Of a DNA stretch of 64,000 nucleotides, positions 1 to 11,400 are shown in pieces. This DNA comes from Amorphophallus konjac (Eukaryota > Streptophyta > Magnoliopsida > Alismatales > Araceae). The stretch lies in NCBI GenBank assembly GCA_022559845.1, contig CM040127.1:34000708-34064707 (forward strand), given 5' to 3'. A program made the translations under genes and the position numbers. Below the pieces are notes generated by a model that did no database searches, was not told the origin of the DNA, and was given only the letters and a program-made list of their open reading frames with translations. Within the stretch, counting starts at the first letter, position 1. Each line of letters begins with the position of its first letter.

Positions 1-371
1 TGTAGTTCCCTCTGTTCCCCTGTCTTCTTATTATGAACTTTGTTGCCTATACTGTCATTCCAAAGTTTGCAAAACTGACATACTTTATTCTGAATTTGAA
101 TGTTAGTCTTCTCTACTACCTTCTCATTGTTCCAGTCAGACATGCAGGAAGGTAGATGCTCATCATGTTCTTCATGTTGATCCTTAGTAGCATGTTCCAT
201 GTAAGATGTAAGTCCATTCTACCTGATTATTATAATCAGTGAAGAAGCTGTATCATAATCATCATCTATTAAGCTTTGTGTTTGGCAATCTAATTTCATC
301 GTTTTAGGACTGATTATTCTTCCCTTATATCTATTAAGCTTTGTGTCTGACAATCTAATCTAATTCCAACT
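1..371. other. AT-rich non-coding DNA, no gene seen
   Basis: No reading frame or recognisable exon. A short phrase (TATTAAGCTTTGTGT followed by a C/G-variable stretch and CAATCTAAT) occurs twice, near 268-296 and 331-359, which is a small local duplication. The region could be intron or 5' flank of the downstream RING gene, whose first exons are not identified. Confidence 0.5.
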
Positions 372-597
372 ATTTCACATTAATTATGATATAGATCTAT
401 GTTAGAATGTTTTTTATATTTTTTCAGATTTTATCTAAATTTAATTCTAATTTTTTAGACACTTATATCCCTAGCCGAGTCAGCTGGCCTGACTCGGGCT
501 GACTCGGCCGGGATCGGCCCGGATCGGCCGATCCCACCGAGCCGGATCGGTTTTGGGTCGGCCGATCCGATCCCGATCCCCGATTCGGCCTACCTTG
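372..597 (+). mobile_element. 3'-terminal fragment of a hAT element
   Basis: The reverse complement aligns by eye over about 230 bp with 7087-7330, the 3' end of the large hAT element: same terminus (CAAGGTAGGCCGAATCGG against CAAGGTTGGCGGAATCGG), same GATCGGCC-rich palindromic subterminal stretch, and the same phrase GTGAAATAGTTG before homology stops. The element end is at 597. The other end is not recognisable, so this is a fragment or a short non-autonomous copy. The opposite orientation to 7087 makes the two ends an inverted pair about 6.5 kb apart. Confidence 0.65.
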
Positions 598-889
598 GTT
601 TTATCTTAACAAAAGAAACCCAAGAAGGAGGCTTGCAACCTGCTGCTGGACTGGCCTTCTTCCTTGCGGCTGTGGACTTGCTTTTTGCTGTCTGTTCTCC
701 TTGGGTGCTTGGCTGAAGCTCCTTCTTATAGGGGATTGAAGGCGGGGCGGAGGAGCTTCATTTCACTCTCCTCTGGTAGAATTCCAAAAGGTAATCCTTT
801 GGTCTTCCTCCTCCCTGCCTTTTCTTATTCTTTTCCTGCAGTTTTATTTCTTACTCCCCCCTTCTTTCTCTTTTTTTTTTGTTTAAACG

Positions 890-1075
890 CAAGGGCCATG
901 GGCGGAGGGAGCTCCCTCCGGCCTGCGCAGGGCGGAGGCCCCCTCCCTCCGCCCTGCGCTGGGCGGAGGCAGGCCCTCCGGCCTGCTGCTGGGCTGGGGA
1001 GGCCCTCCGGCCTGTTGCTGGGCGGAGAGGTTTCCCTCCGGCCTAGTAGGTCCGAAGGGGGCTTCCTTGGGTCCT
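890..1075. repeat. GC-rich self-complementary minisatellite
   Basis: Degenerate tandem units built on GGGCGGAGG and CCTCCGGCCTGC alternate through this block. Because GGAGGG and CCCTCC lie close together the strand can fold on itself. The 140-residue frame across it (664-1086) is G/P/R/L low complexity and is not taken as a gene. A TATA-like CTATAAAATG follows at 1081. Confidence 0.6.
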
Positions 1076-1529
1076 TTTCACTATAAAATGATGATGTACA
1101 GTCTTAAAAAATTTCACTTCAACATGTGGTGCTCCTTTTTTTGCTTTTTTGACTTGTTCGGAGGATCTTCTCTTGACTTCTCCTTGTGAAACCATGTTGG
1201 TGGCAACACTTGTCACTTCTTCCATACACACATATGTAGATGTGCATATATATATCCCATGCATTTAATTAATTTTTTTACTCCTTCACACTTGGAGAAT
1301 ACTCCAAAATCATCATTTCTTGGAACCTTCGAACGGCATTGACGAGCCGTCTTGTGAACCCTTGTTAACTATGTGCACTTTTCTTCTTCAAAATAATTTC
1401 TGAATATCTGAATTTTGTGAAAATATTTTATGGGGTCAACACACGCCATGAGAGCTGTATATATATGTGCTGTAATTGTTTGGTTTTGGAGGCTTTGCTG
1501 TTGTTGATGCCATGGTGTCATATTGCCAG

Positions 1530-2456
1530 GGAGCTGTTATTGTCTGGTAAGGGGACAATCATCAGTGAAACGGCGTTTGCTGATGTCCAACCTGCTGATG
1601 ATATTGGTTGGAGAACAATGCACAGTCATGCAGGGAAAGCTGCCCAATCCTCATCTGAAGAGACTTCAGTTGTTTCAAAAAGAAATGATGATTATTTCCA
1701 CTCATCAAATCAAGTGCATGAACGCTCTGTTTTTGGTACTGATTCCTTGGAAGCAGCTGATCCATCTCCATTTACTCATGAATCCACTCTGAGTCAGTTT
1801 GAAGGATCTTCTGAAGTAAATTGTGAGCTCAATCCTGACAATGAAAGGCGTTATGGAAAACGAAGGCTTGCAAGAGGAAAAAGGAAGACCAGCTCTAATT
1901 GTACTCTTCCTGGTGAATGTTCTAGTTCAGCATTTATTGGGTCAGATGCATTGCATCCAGAACTATGTGGCAAGTCTTCAAATGCAAAATCAACGAGAGG
2001 TCACAGTCCACGGTGCCATGGTGTTACACTGGAGCCAGTTATAGATCTTGATGAACTGCCTTCCCCTGTTTTGATAGGTGATAGCGACTGTAATAGAAGC
2101 TGCATAAGTTCTGAGTCAGTTACAAGAGCTCAGCAGGTTGAATCTGATGAAATGCTAGCTCGTCAACTACAGCAACAGTTTTTTAATGAGTCGTCAAATT
2201 TTGGAGGTTCAGAAGAGGTTGTGTGTGTCACATTCTTCTCTTTAGGTCACTGTTATAGTGGTAGTAGATAAATGTGTTTGCCAGGGCTATTAATGCTGTG
2301 TGCTAGAATTGTTAGTTGCATCAAGTTCAAAACATTTCTGACCAATCTCTTGTGCATGTGGAGATACAGATTGATGCTACTATAGCATGGACCTTGCAAC
2401 AAGAGGAAGAAGCTCAACATGCCTCTCTCGTCAGGAGTCGTGGTCAATCAAATCCT
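1530..2456 (+). CDS. RING gene, first two recognised exons
   Basis: Exon 1530-2217 (upstream limit uncertain) ends GAAGAG before GTTGTG. A 152-bp intron ends ATACAG and exon 2370-2456 gives 29 codons before GTATGT. The second exon encodes the [20 protein letters not shown] segment typical of this RING family. Confidence 0.8.
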
Positions 2457-5400
2457 GTATGTTTTCCTACCTCTGACAGTTAACATTAGCATCTGAAAAC
2501 TGGTATCTGCATTTTGATAGGGTGAGGTAGTGGGCTAATTTTTTTTTTTTTTTTGTAAAGTGAGTACAATCACCTCATCAAATTTGGCCTTGTTAGTGGA
2601 ATAGTGTCACGTGACTCACACCATGTTGGTGTGGAAGTTTTCCTTTGCATAGAGGGGTTTTTGATGTTTACAGATGCCATATTTATATTCCCTTTTAGTG
2701 TGTCTTGAGGATGCTTCATAAATGCAACTTGAACTCCTCTTAATTGATAACCCTTCAATGACATGGATCTTCTAGGCTTAAATCTATAAGGCCTTGACTA
2801 ATCTTCAATACAACAGTGGTACAACCCACTTTCAAAAAAAAAGGCCTTGACTAATCAACTATCCTTGAAATTATAATCTACAGATAAATGAGCTAGATTT
2901 TCTGGTAAGTGGGTACCATCCTGTAAATAGTACAATGAAATTTGTGAAGTGATAGTTTTAGACATCAAGTTCCTTCTTTACAATCCTTTCGAAAAAAAAG
3001 TTCCTTTTACAACATATTGATTTATGGACGCATGGGTTGGAAGAAGATGCAATTGAAAAACACAATTCATTATGGTGTGGTTTTTTGTACATGATCTCTT
3101 TTTGGGAGCTTAGTCTACACTTGTACATCTTCCTTTTCATTTAATACATACAGTGGTTAGTCTACACTTGTACATCTTCCTTTTCATTTAATACATACAG
3201 TGGTACTATCCACTTTCTCAAAAAAGCACAATTTATTAAAGTTGCATACTTGCAAAGATCTTCTAAAGGTAATATTCATTAATAATAATTAGGGCTGACT
3301 TTGGAGGAGTCTTTCTCGAGACTTTTTGCAGTTTCAGCACCTAGGGCTTCAGTCTCTCCGCACTTTGACTCTCAGTTGCCAGGAGGTTCTTGCACATCGA
3401 CTTTCAGAAGGGGCCTGAGGCTGGAGGAGATGGAGCAATTTCAGGATCTTCTTGGCCTTCTTGATTTTGCCCCTCAACTTGATAGAGAGGATGAGTGGTG
3501 GTGGAGGTGGGGAAAGGACGGTACTTTTTCAGTGAGGCCAGCATATGCTTTCATAGCTGATTGGGGAGTGTGTCACAGGCTTGCTTCACAGATTTGGTCT
3601 CCTTGATGCCCACAGAAGGTGAAGGTCCTCGTGTGGAGGATCTCCCATGGGAGACTGCCGGCCAGGGATAGGCTTGCTACTTGTCTACAGGATTTAGCCG
3701 CCACTTGCTGTATGTGTGGAGAGTGGGAGGAGACCTTGGACCACTTGTTTGTTGGTTGCTCCTACATACATGATGTTTGGGGCGAGCTCACTAGGCAGAC
3801 GCAGATTGCTATTAGCGTTCCTAGTCAGGTGCATTTTCTGATAGAGAACTGGGGCAGGAGCTGGAACCTAAAAGGCGATCGGCTCACTTGGTCGATCATT
3901 CTGCATGCTACACTATGGGCCATTTGGGGCGAAAGAAATAACAGGTTATTAAGGGGGGAGGCCAGAGCGGCGGAGAGCTTGGTGAAGTAACAGGTTATTA
4001 AGGGGGGAGGCCAGAGCAGCGGAGAGCTTGGTGTCCTTTATTTGTGAAAGAGTGAGAGTTTGGGGGAAGCACCTTTGTAATGTGGATACCCACAACTCGT
4101 CCCTATTTTGTTTTGCTGGGAGAGTAGTGGAGCCACACCGTCTTGGTGTTGGCCTTTTTGACGTATAGGGATTTTTTGTCAACTTTTTGACAAACTTGTA
4201 CACCCCTTTTTACTTCAATAGAATAGGGGCACCACCTACTTTCAAAAAAATAATAATTAGTGCTGTATAGGGATATCTAGTTTCTAATTATCCGGTCCGT
4301 TTTCATTTCATATAATGTTTATGGAACTCTAATAAGGAGCGTCCCATAGCTTATATAGGAAATGAAAATAGGAATGCCTATAGCTATAGGAGTTGGAAAC
4401 AGAAATAGCTGTTTCCATACCCGATTGTCTGTTTATATATGTGTGTATGCACACACATACACACTAATAAATGGATTATGCTTAGACTTTTGGATGAGGA
4501 TCTTGAGGCAGACAGGAAACTGAGGACCATCTACATTTACTTTTTGATTCTTTAATTGAGTATTTGGGGCTCTTCCAAAACTGTCAGAGGTGAGGGGTTT
4601 ACTATGTCTATTTTAGAACAGAGGAACGACCCAAAGTCTAGTCATTTGTAGCTAGCTACAGCCAATTAGTCGTGGTATGTTAATGGCAAGTTGGCTCTCT
4701 CTTTGATTCCTTGGATGTGAAAAAATAATTGGGTATTAAGGGCTCTTCCCGAACTGTTGAGAGGAACATATTTGATGTGTTTATTATATGAGTATAATGA
4801 CAGTAGAATATCTCGAAGCCTAACCAATCGTCTGTACATGGGAATTAGTCCTTGGCATATTAATGGCAAGTTTACTCTTAGTGTTCTTTTCGACTGTATA
4901 GCTTGCCATATGTGCAGACTTTTTGTGGGGTGCAGGGGGTTTACGTGGGTTCGTTGGTGATGGCTGATTTTATAAAATCCTCTTTTTTTCCACCCCCTCC
5001 TCTTACATTAGTGATGTATATACAGAATTGCAGTATAATAACATTTTGAATTGTTACATGTGTATAAAAAAGAACTTTCTAAATAAGCTGTATTAAATGA
5101 TTTTAATCTCTATTGTTGTGTGATTATGATGATTTGAGGGGAAGGGATAGAGGTTTTTATGGCTTCCCCTTTTTCTTATTCTTTCAAACACGTACATGAA
5201 GATGCACCCAAGAGTGCAGAGGACATGGAGAGAGAACTATGATGGGAACTGGAAAATGCGACAACCAGGAGAAAGGAAAAGGATTAGACAACAAACATAA
5301 AATTAGATAGTGGAGGATAAATCTGCCAACATTGTTTGCCATGGTTTTGCTAAATGTATAACAGTAATCAGTGGTAACGAGGCACTGCACCTCAATTGCT

Positions 5401-8400
5401 GTACATGAACTTGGTTGAGGATCTTTTCATTGCTTTTTGCTGTTGGAGCAGAGATCCTTAGGTTCTCAGTTTTATCAATGGGGAGGAGGAGCAGGTTTTA
5501 ACTTCAACATTTAAAGATTGTCATGTTTTCAGTGCAATATTTTCTATTGTAATTTTATAAAAATAGTTGATTTTACCAAAATAGATGCCCCTTTCTCTTC
5601 CAAATGACTTTTCTTTATTCTATTTTTGACAGAGGAGGCCAACTGCACATTTATATAGACAATACCTAGGGCAGTTTTCCCAGGATTCTTCCATACGATC
5701 TACCGGTCGTGCTCGTATCACTTCATCTGCAAGAATGGCACAATTACGCAGAAGTGTGAGGCGTGAGATGGATCTGGAGACGGTAATGTTCTCTTTCTCT
5801 ATATTACACAGGACAATTGTCTCTTTCTCCTCCCCCTGCTTCCCTTTGTGTTGACACAATTTACACTAAACTTTCCTTAATTGTGTAGGTTAGCACTTAG
5901 CATTGATGTGTGATATTATGTTGTATGACGATGTTAACATTTGATTTGATTTGCTTGATGTTCAACAATGCAGCAATTGATGAAGACATTGGACCCCCTT
6001 CTCTCTTCCTTCTTTTTCACCCATCTGCCCCCTTCTCTGGCCATCTCTGTCTGTCAGCACTTATTGTCCGGTTACATTTGGATGTTGCTGGATGTGGATC
6101 TGAAAGGCCTTAAACATTTATTTTGGTTGCATTTATTTGCCGAATATTATATTATGAATGATTGGATGATACAGCTTAGCTCCAATGTATATCTATTGCT
6201 CTTTACCTTGTTTTCAGTATGTTCATTGGTAAAATGCCAACCTTTTGTCGGCAAAGTAACCAGTCAACCCCACATTTGTGGTGTGAGGTTTGTTCTTTTA
6301 AAGACATTAAAAGTAAAGGTTTCTGAAGTTTGTATGACATTTTGGGAGTTCTGTTTGTCTGTCAGAATACTGGTTCATCAAGCCAGCAATGGAATTGCTC
6401 GTTGTTTGATCTTGATGTGGAATCTAATACGTGGAAAACCTTCTTAGGTGAAGATGTTCATAATATATATATATATATATATATATTAATTTCTTTGTTT
6501 TTGCTGAGGATGTGGTTATAATTCAGTGCTTACCATCTTATTAAGACAGTGCAGTAGGATTGTTCTTCCTCTGTACCCCTGTACAACTCTTCAAAATTAT
6601 TTTCCATGAGCTTTGTTTCTTGAGCATATTTATAGACGATGAGGAATCACTGGTTCTAGGCATTGTATACAAATTGTTAGCAAATGCCATGACATGATGG
6701 GAGGATAACAAGTCATAATAGGTGATGGTCATGGAGGAGTGGATACCATAGAGAGTCAAATGAATGGACTTGCTAGCCATTCATGACATCATTCATTTCA
6801 CTAATTTGGGGGAACTACTGAAGCTTGCTTTTAAGAAATTGATGCATAATAGTGTTTAGTTAATTTTGGAGTCACTGATTTGTTGACTTTCTTGAAAAGA
6901 AATGGTGCAGGTCCTCGGCACTTTGATTTCTAACCCTGTATCATCTATATGGCCAGGCATGAAGGCATGCTCTTTTAACTAGTTTTGTCAAACAGTGTGA
7001 GATATCGATATATCTAAAGTTGTCATTACATAGATTGAGCTTGGTCTTTTTTGTATAGTTTTTGGCTCATAAGATCCATTTTCTATCAAGGTTGGCGGAA
7101 TCGGGGATCGTGATCGGATCGTCCGGTCCCAAAATGATCTGGGTCAGTGGGATCGGCCGATCCGGCCGATCTCGATCTTGGATAGATCTCGGCCGAGTCA
7201 GGCCAGCTGACTCGACTAGGGATTCAAATGTCTAAAAAATTCAGAAAACCTTCCCAAAAATCTGAAAAAATAGAAAAATTTGTTATAGCACAGTTCTATA
7301 TCAAATTTAATGTGAAATAGTTGACATATGCTCATCATTTCGTGAAATAGGTGGCATACTCAAATAATACGATGATTTCATGAGATGGCTATCTTTCATT
7401 CATTGAAGGCGAACATTGAAAGAGTTTTCTACATATTGTACATAGTCATTCCATGACATGTACGTTGCATTCATGAGTTGGTAGTCCATGAGACACCGAT
7501 TATACTCCTCGGTGTTGGTGTACACTGTCATGATTAGGGTCCAACGGGAGATCTTGGGGACTTGGTAGCTACCTCTAGTTGATTGTTGTGATGATGTGTC
7601 TGAATAGGATAGATAGGTAGTATACTCATAATATCCTCCTCTTGAGTAAGAAGATACATCAGAGGGGGGGTAAACATAATAACTTGCAGGGAAAGTATAA
7701 TCCCCTCCTGTAAAAGAAGCAACAATTAAGATCGGAAGATATATAGGTCTTCAAGCATTTTCAAATGTAAGGCAACGGCAAAGTTAGTTTACAAACCTTG
7801 TGTAGGAGATGATATGTTGGAGTACTCTTGCTGGCCATAATTTTCACTTGTTTCTCTTGCCCTTCGGATGAACTCTTCCTTCATGGCCTTCTTTTGCTCA
7901 ACCAATTCCGCTGATAAGGGATGAAGTTTGGATTGTAGCATGTGTCTTTAATGCTTTGTTCAAGTGTTGTTCCTGGTGGATGCACAGACTTAACTTTTTG
8001 CTTCCCTTTTTCAGTCGAGACATTTTTTGTTGTCCTGCTACTATGATTTCTATCTTGTGTAGCATGGCTGAATTGTTCCTCTTTTGTGAATACAATCCCC
8101 TTGGAGGCCGGCCTTGATTGTTGGGAATGATTGGTTGCACTTGTACCACCTGGGCTAGGATCATCATTATCATCATGACTGCTAGCCGAAGTGGAATCAT
8201 CCGATGTTTGATAAACAACGGTGTCATTTTCGGAAGGTGTTTCATCCCCCTCTTCGATGGTGTCCAAATCAACAATGTCCATGGGATTTCTGCTTGTTCT
8301 TTCCGAGGCCTTTTTCTTTGATTTGCCTTTGTGCAATTTTTTGACTGGAAGCCGAAATACTGCTGATAATGGAATATCATCTAACTCACCTTCAGCCCAA

Positions 8401-11400
8401 GCTTAATCATTTGGATCAAATTTTGGTTCACCCATTGCCATCCTTGCATCGACCCATGAGTGGAGAGGATTCTCTTAATAAAAAATATCATTCAAGTCTA
8501 TGGGCTCTTCGGTTGTTGTAGGTTGTGTGGTAGGCCGTCCTGTTGTAACCAGAAAATTAATGTATATATACGTTTATATATGTACGCATGTGTGCGTCAA
8601 AGGCCCATGCTTACGGCGTTGGCTCGGTCCAACCCGTTCTATCCCGCGGAAGCGAGGAGAACCCGCGATAAACCCACGGAGACTATTATAGTCATGTGGT
8701 TCCGGATTTTAATCAATCAACCCAAGCCCTAAGGGTGTGAAGACGTGCTATGCACATTGTTTTGGTACCTCGACGGCGTGTATCACGTCTCGTAGGATCA
8801 AAAACTTCTTCCCCGACGGACGAGCGAGGCGCGGAAGACAACGAACAAGGCGAGGAGAAGGCTTTTCCTCTTCCACGTGGAGTCAAGTGCAGAAACGCCG
8901 CTGTCGGAGCCGTACGGAGATTTTTAAAAGAAGCCAAGGGGACTGCCCGGGGGGGGGGGGAACCCGCCCGGGGTATAAGGCCCCCGGGCGGGTCTCCCCG
9001 CTGCTGCGCGCGGGCTGGCAGAGTGATGGACTTATGCAATTATGTCATTATGTCATTACGATGACAAATTGTAAAAATGTCCTCCTCGAGGTCATGAAAG
9101 GCCTAAGTCTTGTAAATTGTAGTTTTACCCTGCAACTTTTGTAATTAGGGGTATGCCCCTACTTCCCGCCATGATGCGGATGTATGTATAGTCGATAATT
9201 TGTCGACACCCTTTGTACTCATGCAAAATTATAAGAGCACCTTATTATGCTCGGCATACTTCATTAATGCAATATTGCATATAAACCCTGACTCTCTAAA
9301 AACTTGCATACTTACCCCTACTTCCAACCAATTGAACCCGTGAGTGTCTTCTCTAGAACCTCTCGTTGTCGGCTTGGTCTGGGAGTGCTGTTGGCTCAGT
9401 CCAGCGCTCGGGGGTCATCTTAAACCTAGGCCTAGGGTTTGGTAAAGTTACCGAAATACCCCTGCGACCTAAGAAGTGATCTAATGGTCTCCTAAACCTT
9501 CTGAAAAGGGCCTCAGAGCCTTGGAAGGTTAGTAACCCGGCTTTATGCCTACCCCAGCCCAGAAACTCCTAAATCCCTCTGGTCTGGTTATTTACTAAAA
9601 TACCCCTAGGTCTAAGACCGCCGCTTAAACCCCAGTGGCCCACTTCAGCGTGTTCAGACAGGGTCCCCGTCAGCTCCCCCGTCCTGTTTTAAGCAAACCT
9701 GCCCTATTGGTTAGAGCCTCGAGGAAGAACTTTAAGCCTTCATGTTGTCATTTAATCAAGGGTGTTCGGACATTAAGCCGATGTAAATCAACGTCGACTC
9801 CGGTCGGCGGGGAGAGGTCCAGCACTCGAACCTATATCGTCTGATACGACGCGCACCCACGGAACCCTCTCTACGCAGAGGAGTGTTTCTTTTCAAAAAG
9901 AACGAAAATCTACCTTTTATCTACGATAAAGGCCGACCCTAGATTTTTTCCGTGTCTCACAGACTGGCACGCCCGGTGGGACTTCTCCCGCCTTTCTTCT
10001 CTTTGACAACAGAAGGCTTGCACCTCTTTGAGGTTCTTATTGCTCTCCCTCTTACAGGACGAGGGAAGAACGCTTTGCTTGCCAGTTTCAAGCGCTCTGT
10101 CACATCACGATCACGACAATGGCAGCGGTGACGTATGGACCGCAGGTGATCGCTACCCACGCCAGGTATGGCTACCTGGCGACGCCGATTGCTTTCGGTG
10201 ACTTTCCCCCGGTGGTCGGTTCCCCTTTCTTCTTAGGGGTAGTTCCGATCACTGAGGAGGACGCAGTGCCAACTGCTGGCCGGACTGCTTCGGCTAAGAA
10301 GACTGCTGCAGAGGGTGCTAGGCCCTCCGTTCGTGCTGTAAGCCGGGTTCACCCGGCTTCGAAGGTGTTCGCCAGGGGCGTCAGGCCCTCTGTTCCTGCC
10401 ATTGGTCGGGCTGTTCCGGCCGAGGCAACTGCTCTGAAGGGCGTCAGGCCCTCTGTTCCTGCCATTGGTCGGGCTGTTCCGGCCGAGGCAACTGCTCTGA
10501 AGGGCGTCAGGCCCTTTGTTCCTGCCACCGGCCGGGTCCGCCCAGTCCGAAAGATGCCTACCGGGGGTGTTAGGCCCTCTTTATCTGCTGTTGGCCGAGT
10601 CAGGTCGGCCGGACAATACAACATGGCTGGGGGTGTCAGGCCCTCGATGAAGCCCACGCCTAGAGATGTCAGGCCTTCAATCTTTCAAGCTAGCCAAGTG
10701 TTCTCGGTCAACCAGATTACGGTTGAGACTGCTCCTTCCCGACAGGGACAGCGCCGCCCTCGTCGTCGCGGGAGCCGTACTGAGACGGCTGCCCCTGCTC
10801 AACGGGGGCAACGCCACGCGAGGAAACAACTTCGGCCCGTGGCCACTACTTCGCATTCCGGCAAGACTATTCTCGTCGGCGACGTCCGTATCAGGCTCGA
10901 TGGAGGCGAGCCGATTGTACCTCGGGACCGACACGTCCCCACCATCCCAACCTCCAACCGATTCGAACTCCTTCGGAAGATCCGGGAGGAGGGAGCGAAG
11001 GCAAAGAACGTCGCTATGCCCCGGCCCAAGGTGGCGGCCCCCAGAGTCAGGTCTGGGGGCAACCCAACTGAGGAGCGTCAGCTCCACCGAAAGGAGATAT
11101 GGGTCACCAAGGAGGAGGCCCAGGCAATTAAACGCGCCCGGGCTGAGAAAGGCCCACGCCAGTCTGGGCCGCACTCGGGGCAGGGCCCCTCTATTCATGA
11201 GTTAACTAAGCCCTCCTCCTCTCACAAGCCAGGCGCTCGCCGGCAGCGGGGGCAGTGCCGCGCCCCGCCAAAGCCGGTACGTCCGACTTCCCCCTGGGCT
11301 ACCTCAGACAATTCAAGAGGGGGCAATGCTCGACAACGTCCGGCCCCTCGAGCATCTGTCTTCGACCGGCTGGGGGACATATCTCCCCCGGTGCGGCATC

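Noticed and set aside
664..1086. 140-residue frame on the plus strand
   Set aside because: Composition-driven: it crosses the GC-rich minisatellite, has no conserved look and no splice context.
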